Notes: generated from the letters alone by a model not told the origin. A stretch of DNA of 64,000 nucleotides from Gemmatimonadota bacterium (GCA_022823365.1 JAJDXG010000035.1:1-64000); one strand, 5' to 3'; shown: positions 42,307-52,019, counted from the stretch's first letter. Program-made: numbers and translations.

Positions 42307-43563
42307 GTGAACGTCCCCTCTTCGCCCCTTCCGTGTCCCGGCGCACGAATCCGGCGCCGCTCATTCCGGTCGCGCCCATTCATCGCCGCCGCTGCGCTCG
42401 TCACTGCAGGGTTGAGCTCGGGTGCATCCGCGGCCTCCGCCCAGGAAGAACCCCGCCCCCGGGCGCGCGACGTCGGGATCGCACCCGGCATCTTCGCCCC
42501 GGGCCCCTACAACGCGATCACGGACGTGGAGGGCGTGCTGGTGGGACACGCAACGGTGCGCGAGGGCGACCGGGTTCGTACCGGGGTGACGGCCATCCGG
42601 CCGCACGGAGGGAACGTCTTCCGCGACCGGGTGCCGGCCGCAATGCACGTCGGCAACGGGTTCGGCAAGCTGCTCGGCGTAACCCAGGTGCGGGAGCTGG
42701 GGGAACTGGAGACCCCCGTCCTGCTCACCTGCACGCTGTGCGTGTGGAAGGCCGCGGACGCCCTCACGGAGTGGATGCTCGCGCGCGAGGGGATGGACGG
42801 GGTGCGTTCCATCAACCCGGTCGTGGGCGAAACCAACGACGGCGGCCTGAACGACATCCGCTCGCGGCCGATCACTCCCGGGCACGTGCGCACGGCGCTC
42901 GAGTCGGCCCGCACCGGCCCGGTCGAGGAGGGGTCGGTGGGGGCGGGCACGGGGACCCGCGCATTCGGCTGGAAGGGCGGCATCGGCACCAGCAGCCGGG
43001 TGGTGCCCGACGAGCTGGGCGGGTACACGGTGGGCGTGCTGGTGCAGTCCAACTTCGGCGGCATCCTCTCGATCGCCGGGGCGCCGGTGGGACGCGAGTT
43101 GGGGCGCTACTCGTTTCAGGGGACGGCGCCGGGAGCCGACGCCCCTGCAGGGGCGAGCCGGGGCGAGGCACAGGGAGGCGGAGACCAGGGGCAGGGATCC
43201 ATCATGATGGTGGTGGCGACCGACGCGCCCCTCTCCCCCCTCAAGCTCGAGCGCGTGGCGCGGCGGGCCATGATGGGGCTGGCGCGCACGGGATCGTTCG
43301 CCGGCAACGGCTCGGGCGACTACGTGATCGCCTTCTCCACCGCATCCGGTGTGCGGCGCGGGGGGGACAACGTGCTGGCCGTGGAGGAGGTCGCCAACAG
43401 CCGCATGTCGTCGCTCTTCCTGGCCACCGTGGAAGCCACCGAGGAGGCCGTCTACAACTCGCTCTTCAAGGCCACCACCGTTTCGGGGATGGGGAACACC
43501 GCGGAGGCCCTGCCCATCCAGGAGACGCTCGAAGTGCTGCGGCGGTACAACGTCATCCGCTGA
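42307..43563 (+). CDS. DmpA-type P1 family peptidase, exported
   Basis: A 418-residue self-processing N-terminal-nucleophile aminopeptidase. A basic signal peptide (PFIAAAALVTAGLSSGASAASA) is followed by NAITDVEGVLVGHATVREGD and ETPVLLTCTLCVWKAADA. The nucleophile is in the conserved GSFAGNGSGDYVIAFSTASG (about 326-345), where Ser becomes the new N-terminus after cleavage. DmpA-like enzymes cut D- or L-aminoacyl amides and peptides. GTG at 42307 is chosen for GGAG five bases upstream; a GTG at 42262 overlaps the ctaB stop. It is probably cotranscribed with ctaB. Confidence 0.93.
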   Translation: MNVPSSPLPCPGARIRRRSFRSRPFIAAAALVTAGLSSGASAASAQEEPRPRARDVGIAPGIFAPGPYNAITDVEGVLVGHATVREGDRVRTGVTAIRPHGGNVFRDRVPAAMHVGNGFGKLLGVTQVRELGELETPVLLTCTLCVWKAADALTEWMLAREGMDGVRSINPVVGETNDGGLNDIRSRPITPGHVRTALESARTGPVEEGSVGAGTGTRAFGWKGGIGTSSRVVPDELGGYTVGVLVQSNFGGILSIAGAPVGRELGRYSFQGTAPGADAPAGASRGEAQGGGDQGQGSIMMVVATDAPLSPLKLERVARRAMMGLARTGSFAGNGSGDYVIAFSTASGVRRGGDNVLAVEEVANSRMSSLFLATVEATEEAVYNSLFKATTVSGMGNTAEALPIQETLEVLRRYNVIR

Positions 43564-43594
43564 GGCAGCGGCCCGGCCGGGCCGGCTGAGCGGC

Positions 43595-43615
43595 GCCTGG
43601 CCGCCTATCCCAGGC
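43595..43615. terminator. Hairpin between the DmpA and serA genes
   Basis: GCCTGG and CCAGGC form a six-pair stem with a nine-base loop, close to a GGCCCGG/CCGGGCC palindrome at 43570-43583. The two converging genes end within 42 bp of each other, and the stem overlaps the serA 3' end, so a bidirectional terminator is plausible. No T-run. Confidence 0.35.
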
Positions 43616-45212
43616 GGGCGGACTTGACGTAGGAGATCTGGTCCAGCTCCCGCAGGCGATCCAGCAGTTCCTGCGTGATCTCGCCGTCCACCGAGACCGC
43701 CGCCATGGCGTCCCCGCCCGGCTCCAGACGGGCCTGATGGTATCCCGCGATGTTGAAGCCCATGGACGCCAGCACCGTGCCCACTCCCGCGATCACCCCG
43801 GGCTTGTCCTGATTGCGCACGATGACGATGGATCCGCGCGGCTCCAGGTCCATGGAGAAGTCGCCGATGCCGACGATGCGGGGGTGGGTGCCCTCCAGCA
43901 GCGCTCCCGCGACCCGCAACCGGCCGCCCTCCGTCCCCACCTCGGTGACCACGTACTCGGAGTAGTCCGGGTGCCGGGTCGCGCGCGCGGCCACCACCCT
44001 CATGCCGCGCGCCTCGGCGAGACGGCCGGCGTTGACCGCGTTTACGCGCATTCCTCCCACGATGTCCTCCAGCAGCCCGCACAGCACCGCGGCGGTAAGC
44101 GGGCCGGGGGCCTCTTCCGAGGCACCGCTGTAACGCACCTGCACCCCCCGGATGCCTCCGGAAGCGAGCGCGCACGCAAGACGCCCAATGCGGGTTCCCA
44201 GCTCCAGCAGGGGACGCAGCTTGCGCAGCGTCGCCCCGTCGATGCCGGGCGCATTCACGGCCCGGGAGAGATCGCCGTCGAGCAGCGCTCCCCGAACGGC
44301 CGACGCGATCTCGGAGGCCACCAGCTCCTGCGCCTCCGCGGTGGAGGCCCCCAGGTGGGGACTGAGGATGAGGTTCGGGCTCCCCAGGAGGGGACTGGAC
44401 GCCGACAACGGCTCCTGGCGGAAGACATCCAGTGCGGCGCCCGCCAACCATCCCTCCCCGAGGGCGCGGGCGAGCGCGTCCTCGTCCACCACCCCGCCGC
44501 GAGCTGCGTTGACGAGGTAGGCCGACGGCTTCATTCGGCGCAGCTGCTTCGTCCCGATCATGGAGGTGGTGGAGGGGGTGAGGGGCACGTGGAGGCTGAG
44601 GAAGTCCGCCTGCTCGATCACGTGGTCGAGGCCGCTCGGCTGCGCGTCCAGCTCCTCGGCACGGGTTGCGGGCAGATAGGGATCGTAGACCAGCACTCTC
44701 ATGCCGAAGGCGCGGGCGCGGCGCGCCACCTCTCCGCCGATTCTCCCGGCCCCGACCAGCCCGAGCGTCTTGCTGTCGAGCTCGACGCCGGCGAGTCCCG
44801 GCGTCTTCCATGCCATTTCGCGCACCGACCGATCCGCGGCCACGACCTTGCGCGCGAGCGCCAGAATCAGCGCAAAGGTCAGCTCCGCGGCGGAGACGGT
44901 GTTGCCCGCGGGCGCGTTCAGCACCGGGATGCCGCGCTCCGTGGCGGCGTCGAGGTCGATGTTGTCCACCCCGGCTCCTGCCCGCCCGATGACCTTCAGA
45001 CTGGAGGCCGACTCGATCAGTTCCCGGGTGATCCGGGTGGCGCTGCGCACGATGATGGCGTCCACCCCGGTCATCGCCTCTTCCTTCTCCGCCGGCGGAT
45101 GCTCCGCCAGCCAGCGGATCTCGAAGCGCCCGTCGCCGGTGAGCGCGCCGAGCCCGGAGGGCGAGACCTTGTCGGCAACTCCGACCACGTACCGCCGGCC
45201 AGGCGCGCTCAT
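43605..45212 (-). CDS. serA: D-3-phosphoglycerate dehydrogenase
   Basis: A 535-residue long-form SerA that oxidises 3-phosphoglycerate with NAD+, opening the phosphorylated serine pathway. NAD motif: LGLVGAGRIGGEVARRARAF (about 149-168). Active-site region: NAARGGVVDEDAL (about 233-245, Arg) and ILSPHLGASTAEAQ (about 286-299, His). An intervening ASB domain and a C-terminal ACT domain (SIVIVRNQDKPGVIAGVGTV, about 457-476) complete it and probably bind serine for feedback. The start overlaps the aminotransferase stop (ATGA), and the pair should supply phosphoserine. Confidence 0.96.
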   Translation of the reverse strand: MSAPGRRYVVGVADKVSPSGLGALTGDGRFEIRWLAEHPPAEKEEAMTGVDAIIVRSATRITRELIESASSLKVIGRAGAGVDNIDLDAATERGIPVLNAPAGNTVSAAELTFALILALARKVVAADRSVREMAWKTPGLAGVELDSKTLGLVGAGRIGGEVARRARAFGMRVLVYDPYLPATRAEELDAQPSGLDHVIEQADFLSLHVPLTPSTTSMIGTKQLRRMKPSAYLVNAARGGVVDEDALARALGEGWLAGAALDVFRQEPLSASSPLLGSPNLILSPHLGASTAEAQELVASEIASAVRGALLDGDLSRAVNAPGIDGATLRKLRPLLELGTRIGRLACALASGGIRGVQVRYSGASEEAPGPLTAAVLCGLLEDIVGGMRVNAVNAGRLAEARGMRVVAARATRHPDYSEYVVTEVGTEGGRLRVAGALLEGTHPRIVGIGDFSMDLEPRGSIVIVRNQDKPGVIAGVGTVLASMGFNIAGYHQARLEPGGDAMAAVSVDGEITQELLDRLRELDQISYVKSARLG

Positions 45213-46372
45213 CGCCCTCCTCCGGCAAGCCCCTGCCCCGGGGGTGCCCGCAGGACCTCCTCCAACGCTTCCAGCACCCGATCCAGTTCCTGCACCGTGT
45301 GGTCTCCCATGTGTCCGATGCGCACCGACCGCGGTTTGAGTCTGCCGTATCCTGCCCCGACCACGAACCCCCGCTCTTCCATCGCCTGAGCGACCTCCGG
45401 ACCGGTCCGCCCGGGGGGCAGGAGCAGGCAGGTCACGGTGGGCGAACGAAAACCGTCAGGCGCCAGCACCGACAGTCCCGCACCGATGCGCTCTCCCGAC
45501 GCGTCCGCCCAATCGGCGCACCTTCGCGCCATCGCCGCGTGGCGCGCCCAGCGTCTCTCCAGGCCCTCCGCAGAGATGTGGCGCAACTGTTCCGCCAGGG
45601 AGTACATCAGCGTCACCGCGGGCGTGTTCGGCGTCTGTTCCTTCGCCAGGGAGTTGTAGAACGCGACCAGATCGAAGTACACCCCCTTGCGCGCCGCGCT
45701 CGCAGATCGCTCCAGCATGCGCTCGGAAGCGACGCCGAACGCCAGCCCCGGCGGCAGCGCCATCGCCTTCTGGGAACCGGAGAGCACGAAATCGAGGCCC
45801 CGGTCGTCCGCCTGCACCGGGGCGCCTCCCGCACTGGTAACGGCATCGACCAGCACCAGCGTACCCGGGAACTCCCGCACCGCCGCGGCCAGGTCGGCGA
45901 TCGGGTTGAGAGCTCCGGTGGAGGTCTCGGAATGCACCATGGTCACGGCGTCGTAGCGCCCCGCGCGCAAGCGGGCTCGCACCGCATCCGGATCGTGCAC
46001 GCCGCCCCACGGCACCTCGACAACGTCCACCTCGAACCCGCAGGCGCGCGCGATGCGGGCGAAGCGCTCGGAGAATGCCCCGTTCACGAGCGACAGCACC
46101 CGCTCCCGAGCGCCGTTGCGCACCGCCGCCTCCATGAGGCCGGTGGCGGAAGAGGTCGACACCAGAACGGGACGCGCGGTGCCGAACACCGCCCGCAGCC
46201 CGGGCTGAATCTCGCGCATGAGCGCGTTGATGGGTTCGCCGCGGTGCCCGATCAGAGCCCGCTTCTGGGCCGCCAGCACCGCTGGCCGCACCTCCGTGGG
46301 ACCGGGCAGAAAGAAGCGGCCGAACCCGTTCTCGCCCTCCGGGCCGCCGCACGCCGCCGAGTTGTCGGTCAT
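45209..46372 (-). CDS. Class V aminotransferase, probable phosphoserine aminotransferase
   Basis: A 387-residue fold-type I PLP enzyme. It begins FFLPGPTEVRPAVLAAQ. The glycine-rich/phosphate segment is LVSTSSATGLMEAAVRNG, the aspartate is in LVLVDAVTSAGGAPV, and the PLP Lys is in DFVLSGSQKAMALPPGLAF (about 183-201). It groups by pattern with the alanine-glyoxylate/serine-pyruvate aminotransferase branch. Coupling to serA by overlap implies it acts as SerC, making 3-phosphoserine from phosphohydroxypyruvate and glutamate. Alternatives are serine-glyoxylate or alanine-glyoxylate transamination. ATG at 46372 lies 4 bp after the typA stop; a longer frame to 46417 overlaps typA. Confidence 0.87.
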   Translation of the reverse strand: MTDNSAACGGPEGENGFGRFFLPGPTEVRPAVLAAQKRALIGHRGEPINALMREIQPGLRAVFGTARPVLVSTSSATGLMEAAVRNGARERVLSLVNGAFSERFARIARACGFEVDVVEVPWGGVHDPDAVRARLRAGRYDAVTMVHSETSTGALNPIADLAAAVREFPGTLVLVDAVTSAGGAPVQADDRGLDFVLSGSQKAMALPPGLAFGVASERMLERSASAARKGVYFDLVAFYNSLAKEQTPNTPAVTLMYSLAEQLRHISAEGLERRWARHAAMARRCADWADASGERIGAGLSVLAPDGFRSPTVTCLLLPPGRTGPEVAQAMEERGFVVGAGYGRLKPRSVRIGHMGDHTVQELDRVLEALEEVLRAPPGQGLAGGGR

Positions 46373-46376
46373 GGTC

Positions 46377-48206
46377 TCATCTTCTGCGGCGCGCCGCCTT
46401 CCGGCGGGCCCCGGCATCCAGGATTCGCTTGCGCAGACGGATCGCGCCCGGGGTTACTTCGATGAGCTCGTCGTCCGCGATGAACTCCAGAGCAGATTCC
46501 AGCGTGATGATCCGGGGCGGCTCCAGCCGGATGTTGTCGTCCGCGGCCGCCGCCCGGATGTTGGTGAGCTTCTTTCCCTTGCACATGTTTACGTCCAGGT
46601 CGCCCGCGCGGACGTGCAGGCCCACGATCATGCCCTCGTAGACCGGGGCGCCGGGTCCCAGGAAGAAGGTGGCGCGCTCCTGGAGGCCGAAGATGGCGTA
46701 CGCCACCGCGGCGCCCCGGCGGTCGGCCACCACGGCGCCACGCTCGCGTCCGGGCAGCACTCCCGCCCACGGCCCGTACTCCAGGAACCGGTGGTGCATC
46801 AGCCCGTCCCCGCGGGTGTCGGTGAGGAACTCGGTGCGGTAGCCGAAAAGGCCGCGCGCCGGAATCCGGAAGCGCAGGCGAATCGGCCCTCGGCCCGTCG
46901 GTCTCATCTCGAGCATTTCGCCGCGCCGCGCGCCCAGTTTCTCGATGACCGTGCCGACGCGGGCTTCCGGCGTCTCGGCCACCAGCTCCTCGTACGGCTC
47001 CAGAACCTCGCCGGCGGGGCCCTCGCGCATGAGCACGCGGGGACGGGAAACCTGGAACTCGTAGCCCTCGCGGCGCATGGTCTCCATGAGGATGGAGAGG
47101 TGCAGCTCGCCCCGCCCGGCGACCCGGAAGGTGTCCGGATGGTCCGTCGCCTCCACCTTCAGGGCGACGTTGCGCTCCATCTCGCGGAAGAGCCGTTCGC
47201 GGAGCTGGCGCGTCGTCACGTACTTCCCCTCGCCCGAGAAGGGCGAGTCGTTGACGACGAAATCGACCGAAATCGTGGGCCGCTCGACGGCGATGCCGTT
47301 CAGGCGCTCGAGGTGCTCCGGATCGGCCAGCGTCCTGCCGATCTCCACGCCCGAGACGCCCGCCACCGCCACGATGTCTCCCGCGCCGGCCTCCGCGATG
47401 TCCACGCGCTCCAGACCATCGAAACCATACACCTTGAGGGCACGCGAGCGGGCGGCGTCATCCTCCTCGACCATTCCCGCCGCGCCCATTGGCAGCAGCG
47501 CCACCTCCTGGCCGGGCCGGATGCGCCCGCGCTCAACGCGGCCGATCGCGATGCGTCCGACATAGGAGGAGTGGTCCAGCGTCGAGACCAGCATCTGGAA
47601 AGGGCCCGCCGGTTCCACGGGCGGAGCGGGCACGTGATCCACGACGGCCGCGAACAGCGGCGCGAGATCGGCGCCGTGCCTATCGGCATCCGGTGTCGCC
47701 CATCCCTCCCGACCCGAGGCGTACAGGAAGGGCGCATCGAGTTGCTCGTCGGAGGCCTCCAGGTCCATGAACAGCTCCAGCACCTCGTCGTGGACCTCTT
47801 CGGCGCGCGCGTCCGGGCGGTCGGCCTTGTTGATGACCACTACCGGCGCGTGGCCGAGCTCCAGCGCCTTGGCCGTCACGAACCGGGTCTGGGGCATCGG
47901 CCCCTCGGCGGCGTCGACGAGGATCAGCACTCCATCCACCATGCGCAGGATGCGCTCGACCTCGCCTCCGAAGTCGGCGTGGCCCGGAGTGTCCACGATG
48001 TTGATCTTGAACTCGCCCCAGCGCACGGAAGTGTTCTTGGAGAGGATCGTTATGCCCCGCTCCCGCTCCAGCGGATTCGAATCCATCACCCGCTCGCGCA
48101 CTTGCTGGTTTTCGCGGAACACCCCTGCCTGGCGGAGCATCTGGTCCACGAGGGTGGTCTTCCCATGATCGACATGGGCGATGATGGCTACGTTGCGGAC
48201 CTTCAT
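46377..48206 (-). CDS. typA: Ribosome-associated GTPase TypA/BipA
   Basis: A 609-residue translational GTPase close to EF-G. G1 is NVAIIAHVDHGKTTLVDQM (about 5-23), G2 and G3 are DSNPLERERGITILSK and NIVDTPGHADFGGEVER (about 70-86), and G4 is VVVINKADRPDARA. C-terminal EF-G-like domains and the BipA-specific FRIPARGLFGYRTEFLTDTR and GKKLTNIRA are present. It binds the ribosome and supports assembly and growth under stress. The start at 48206 matches the family. The aminotransferase and serA genes follow with 4 bp and overlapping starts. Confidence 0.97.
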   Translation of the reverse strand: MKVRNVAIIAHVDHGKTTLVDQMLRQAGVFRENQQVRERVMDSNPLERERGITILSKNTSVRWGEFKINIVDTPGHADFGGEVERILRMVDGVLILVDAAEGPMPQTRFVTAKALELGHAPVVVINKADRPDARAEEVHDEVLELFMDLEASDEQLDAPFLYASGREGWATPDADRHGADLAPLFAAVVDHVPAPPVEPAGPFQMLVSTLDHSSYVGRIAIGRVERGRIRPGQEVALLPMGAAGMVEEDDAARSRALKVYGFDGLERVDIAEAGAGDIVAVAGVSGVEIGRTLADPEHLERLNGIAVERPTISVDFVVNDSPFSGEGKYVTTRQLRERLFREMERNVALKVEATDHPDTFRVAGRGELHLSILMETMRREGYEFQVSRPRVLMREGPAGEVLEPYEELVAETPEARVGTVIEKLGARRGEMLEMRPTGRGPIRLRFRIPARGLFGYRTEFLTDTRGDGLMHHRFLEYGPWAGVLPGRERGAVVADRRGAAVAYAIFGLQERATFFLGPGAPVYEGMIVGLHVRAGDLDVNMCKGKKLTNIRAAAADDNIRLEPPRIITLESALEFIADDELIEVTPGAIRLRKRILDAGARRKAARRRR

Positions 48207-48268
48207 GCGCGGTCGGGTTTGCCGGAACGACGTACGGGAATGACGGATGCGCGAAGCCCGGCGGGCCT

Positions 48269-49867
48269 CTAGCGATCCTCTCGCCTGAGGACGCGCCCCG
48301 CGCGCTCGCCGGTGAAGGCGCCGTCGCGGATCGCCGCCGTGCCGTTTACGAAAACGTGCACCATACCCTGCGACAATTGGTGCGGGTCCGTGTAGGTGGC
48401 GAGGTCCCGGACCTCGTCCAGGTCGAAGACCACGATGTCCGCGACCGCTCCCATGACCAGCCTCCCTCGACCTTCGAGACCGAAGACGTCCGCGGGAAGC
48501 GACGTCATGCTGCGGATGGCCGCCTTCAGGCTCACGGTCCCGTCCTCCACCACGTACCTGCGCAGCTTGCGCGCGAAGGTGCCGTAGGCGCGGGGGTGCG
48601 GCACGCCCACCTGCCACTGCGGCAGCGCGCCGTCCGACGCGGTCATCGTCCAGGGCTGCACCATGAAGGCGGCAATGTCGTCGTCGTTCATGTTGAATGA
48701 GACCACCGAGGCGCCCCCTTCAGCGATCAGCTCCAGAGCCGCGTCCAGAGGATGGAGGGAGCGGGCGATGGCGACATCGTCCAGGGTGCGGCCCTCGATC
48801 GAAGGCTCAGGACGGAAGCGCCGGAACTGGAGACGATCGGCTCCTCCGCGGCGTGCGAGATTGGCTTCCATTTCTTCGCGGATGCGTGCGCGCGTGGCGG
48901 GATCGGCGAGACGGGCCATGAGTGAATCGCCTCCCCCCGCCTGGGCCCAGCGCGGCAGCAGCGCCGCCGAGAGCCCGGTCGAGGAGGCCTCGTACGGGTA
49001 CTGGTCGGCGTACACCTCGACCCCCTCCGCGCGGGCGGCCTCGATGGCGGCGATCACCTCCGCCGACTTGCCCCACACCGGCGGTCCCAGCGCCTTGATG
49101 TGGGTCACCACCCCCGGCAGTCCAGCCGAGCGCGCCACCGCGATCACCTCCTCCACCGCCGCCACCAGCCCGATGGTGTAGTCGGACTCGTCGCGGATGT
49201 GGCTGGTGTAGACCCCGCCGTACTCCGCCGCGACCTCGGCGAGGGCCGTCAGCTCATGGGTGTCCGAGTAGCTTCCGGGGGCGTAGAACGGTCCGGACGA
49301 CATGCCGAACGCCCCTTCCTCCATGCCGGCCCGCACCAGCGCCTTCATCTCCTCCAGTTCGTCGGGGCCCGGCAGCCGATCCTCCATCCCCAGCACCGCC
49401 CTGCGCACCGATCCGTGGGGCACCAGCTGCGCCACGTTGACCCCGAGCCCGTCTTCGAGCAGCACCGCCCGTTGCATGGCCAGGTCGACCAGTCCTCCGC
49501 CGTCGGGGTTCACCACCACCGTCGTGATTCCCTGCGCCAGCAGGGGCTCGGCATGGCTGCGGTCTTGCGTGTCGAGTCCCGAGCCCGCGTGCGAATGAAC
49601 GTCGATGAAGCCTGCGGAGACGTGGAGACCGGCGATGTCCAGGGTGTCGCGCGCAGTGTAGCCGGCGAGATCGCCCATCGCCGCGATCCGGTCTCCTCGC
49701 AGTGCCAGGTCCGTGACGAACTCGGGTTCGTCCCCCACGGCCTGCAGGGTGCCGCCGCGCAGGATGACGTCGAACTCGGGGGCGTCGCCCGACGAACACG
49801 CGCTCGCGGCCAACACGAAGAGAAGACTCAGCACACACCGGCGCGGGGCCTCAACAGCAGTTCCCAT
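48269..49867 (-). CDS. N-acyl-D-amino-acid deacylase family lipoprotein
   Basis: A 532-residue amidohydrolase. A signal peptide (LSLLFVLAASACSS) ends in a possible lipobox with ASAC. Metal ligands appear in GFIDVHSHAGSGLD (about 86-99), YTSHIRDES (about 219-227) and VVTHIKALG (about 247-255), with DIVVFDLDEVRD close to the C-terminus. The family removes N-acyl groups from D-amino acids. It may instead act on cyclic imides or peptides. It is upstream of typA by 62 bp and 39 bp downstream of the gamma-glutamyltransferase gene on the same strand. Confidence 0.88.
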   Translation of the reverse strand: MGTAVEAPRRCVLSLLFVLAASACSSGDAPEFDVILRGGTLQAVGDEPEFVTDLALRGDRIAAMGDLAGYTARDTLDIAGLHVSAGFIDVHSHAGSGLDTQDRSHAEPLLAQGITTVVVNPDGGGLVDLAMQRAVLLEDGLGVNVAQLVPHGSVRRAVLGMEDRLPGPDELEEMKALVRAGMEEGAFGMSSGPFYAPGSYSDTHELTALAEVAAEYGGVYTSHIRDESDYTIGLVAAVEEVIAVARSAGLPGVVTHIKALGPPVWGKSAEVIAAIEAARAEGVEVYADQYPYEASSTGLSAALLPRWAQAGGGDSLMARLADPATRARIREEMEANLARRGGADRLQFRRFRPEPSIEGRTLDDVAIARSLHPLDAALELIAEGGASVVSFNMNDDDIAAFMVQPWTMTASDGALPQWQVGVPHPRAYGTFARKLRRYVVEDGTVSLKAAIRSMTSLPADVFGLEGRGRLVMGAVADIVVFDLDEVRDLATYTDPHQLSQGMVHVFVNGTAAIRDGAFTGERAGRVLRREDR

Positions 49868-49906
49868 CTCCAGATTCCCTTGGCAGCGGCCGGCGCCGCT
49901 CCTCGT

Positions 49907-51613
49907 TCAGTTGCGGGGTGCCGCCGCGCTCCCCTCCCAGTCCGGATCCGCGGCGCCCGTCCAGGAGGAGGCGGTGGCGTCGTACGACATCCCGTGGATG
50001 CGTCCGAACGCGCCGGAGCGTGGCACCTCCTGCACCGCGAAACCGAGGTGACGCAACTCCGCCATGACCTCCGGGGACCAGCCGATATCCGGCGAGGTCT
50101 CCATCTGGAATCCGCTCTCGGAGCTCGTCGGGTTCAGCGATCCCTGCATCGGATGAAGGCGTGCGGCGGCCAGCGCCTCGGGAAGGGAGAGCCCCTGATC
50201 GACGACCCGGCACACCGCCTGCACGACGGCCGAGACGATGCGTGCTCCCCCGGCAGCGCCCAGCACCAGCATCGGATCGTCGCCGTCCAGTACCATGAAC
50301 GGGGCGATGTTGGATCGCGCCCGCTCGCCCGGCTCGAGGCGGCCCAGATACCCTCCCAGGGTCGCCGCGTAGAGGAAGCCCAGCCCAGGCGTCGCGATCT
50401 TCGAGCCCATCGCCGGCCCGATGGTCTGGGTGAGCGCCACCGCCATGCCGTCGGCGTCCGCGGTCGAAAGGTGCGTGGTGTGCCCCTCGTCGTCCGGGCC
50501 GGCGAAGTAGGTGGCCGCGGACTCCGGGGAGCCCCGGGGCTCAGCTGCGGGCCCCGGTCCCATGGCCGCCGCCGCCACCGGCAGACGGACGCGTTCGGCC
50601 TGCTCGCGCGCCCATTCCCGCGACGTGAGCAGCTGCCAGGCGTCGGGTCCGCGGTGGGTGCGCGCCGCCTCGAAGCCGAGCGCAAGCGCCTGGCCCACCA
50701 CCAGGGCCCACGTCGTCTCGTCGGCCCCCGCCATGTCGAAGTTCTCGATGATCTGAAGGATGCCGATGGTCATTGCCCCGGCCGCCGGCGTGAACGTCCC
50801 CACCAGCTCGTGGCCGCGGTAACTGCCCCGCACCACGCGGGAATCCTCGGCGCGGTAGCCGGCGAGCGCGCCGGCCGTGACGTGCCCGCCCGCGCCCACG
50901 ATATCGTCGGCCATGGCCCGCGCGATCTCGCCCCGGTAGAAGGCGTCGGCCCCTCCGGAAGCGATGCGGCGCAGCACCATCGCCAGATCGCTCTGCACGA
51001 AGTGGTCGCCCGCGTCGTACGGCGATCCGTCCGGCTCGATGTAGTACAGGGTCGCGCCCTCGGATTCCCGCAGTTGCTCTGCAGTCGACGCCTGGCGGGC
51101 GGCTTCACCGGGCAGGAGCGTGAAGCCCTCGGAGGCGTACCGAACGGCCGGCTCCATTACGGTGGCCAGCGGAAGCGTGCCGTGCTCGTCGAGGAGGCGG
51201 GTGAGCCCCGCGACGGCGCCCGGCAACCCCACGGTGGGATACCCGTAACCGGCCTGCGGGGCCGTGTCGGGATCGTAGGTGTCCGGCGCCTGGGTGGTGG
51301 CGTCGATGCCGTGAAAGGTCCCTTCCGCGGTTCGCACCAGTATCTGGGTGCGCCCGCCGATCGAGTTCATGCTCGGCTCCACCACCGATACCGCAAACGC
51401 CGCGGCCACCGCGGCATCGGCCGCGTTGCCGCCCCGCTCGAGCATTTCGACGCCCGCGGCGGTCGCAAGCGGCTGGGCCGCGACCACCATTCCCCGGGTC
51501 GACTGCGCCACCTGGTCGGTGGTGGGCTCGACGCGCGTCGGCGCAGTCCCGCCACATCCCCACAGCAGAACCAGCGAAACGGCAAGACAGCGAGAGGAGT
51601 GCGATGCCCTCAT
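49907..51613 (-). CDS. Gamma-glutamyltransferase, predicted lipoprotein
   Basis: A 568-residue Ntn-hydrolase. An N-terminal lipobox (VLLWGC) follows a short signal helix, so the protein is membrane-anchored outside the cytoplasm. The nucleophile Thr sits in DDEGHTTHLSTADADGMAVA (about 375-394, Thr-Thr-His-x-Ser), at which autoprocessing splits the two subunits. The later GSKIATPGLGFLY and GGYLGRLEPGERARSNIAP are part of the small subunit. It would release or transfer gamma-glutamyl groups from glutathione or peptides. ATG at 51613 is fixed by GGGAGG four bases upstream. Confidence 0.93.
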   Translation of the reverse strand: MRASHSSRCLAVSLVLLWGCGGTAPTRVEPTTDQVAQSTRGMVVAAQPLATAAGVEMLERGGNAADAAVAAAFAVSVVEPSMNSIGGRTQILVRTAEGTFHGIDATTQAPDTYDPDTAPQAGYGYPTVGLPGAVAGLTRLLDEHGTLPLATVMEPAVRYASEGFTLLPGEAARQASTAEQLRESEGATLYYIEPDGSPYDAGDHFVQSDLAMVLRRIASGGADAFYRGEIARAMADDIVGAGGHVTAGALAGYRAEDSRVVRGSYRGHELVGTFTPAAGAMTIGILQIIENFDMAGADETTWALVVGQALALGFEAARTHRGPDAWQLLTSREWAREQAERVRLPVAAAAMGPGPAAEPRGSPESAATYFAGPDDEGHTTHLSTADADGMAVALTQTIGPAMGSKIATPGLGFLYAATLGGYLGRLEPGERARSNIAPFMVLDGDDPMLVLGAAGGARIVSAVVQAVCRVVDQGLSLPEALAAARLHPMQGSLNPTSSESGFQMETSPDIGWSPEVMAELRHLGFAVQEVPRSGAFGRIHGMSYDATASSWTGAADPDWEGSAAAPRN

Positions 51614-51681
51614 GAAACCTCCCGTCTCACGCAGACGCGGTGCGGACTCCATTCGGTCCGCAGGTCCCGCGTCCCCGGATG

Positions 51682-51960
51682 TTAGTCCACCTGGAGGTAC
51701 CCGTGCTCTTCCAGCAGCGCTCTGAGCCGCGGCTCGCGGTCAGGCAGACGGGTGCGGCTGACCTGGCGGGCGAGCGCGATCCGGTCGACTTCCGAGACGC
51801 GGTCCAGGATCGCGATGGGCGTCCCATACCGCAGCAGGATGCGCTTGGCGTCCACCGCTACGGAATCGATCACCTTCTCATGGGGCGCGGATTCAGGCAC
51901 GCTCACCTCCAACTCGTCCAGGACCTCGAAATCGACGGATCGAAACCCCGTGCCAAACAC
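51682..51960 (-). CDS. Small hypothetical protein, 92 aa
   Basis: A soluble 92-residue protein (DFEVLDELEVSVPESAPHEK, DAKRILLRYGTPIAILDRVS, ALARQVSRTRLPDREPRLRA), mixed strand then helices. The start GTG at 51960 is the best of several candidates and has no clear ribosome site. Upstream on the minus strand TATCTTTATCATT is AT-rich and could hold a -10. No family is recognised. It lies between the gamma-glutamyltransferase gene and an outer-membrane-type gene. Confidence 0.5.
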   Translation of the reverse strand: MFGTGFRSVDFEVLDELEVSVPESAPHEKVIDSVAVDAKRILLRYGTPIAILDRVSEVDRIALARQVSRTRLPDREPRLRALLEEHGYLQVD

Positions 51961-52019
51961 AACGGCACAGAATGATAAAGATATGTTTCCCCGCCGTTTT
52001 CGCCAAGTTTGGCGCCGCC

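Noticed and set aside
42361-45228. 955-codon minus-strand frame over the DmpA and serA genes
   Set aside because: Same reason: it mirrors real genes and gives an Arg/Gly-rich translation.
49100-51685. 861-codon plus-strand frame across the deacylase and gamma-glutamyltransferase genes
   Set aside because: Shadow frame; both opposing genes have signal peptides and catalytic motifs.
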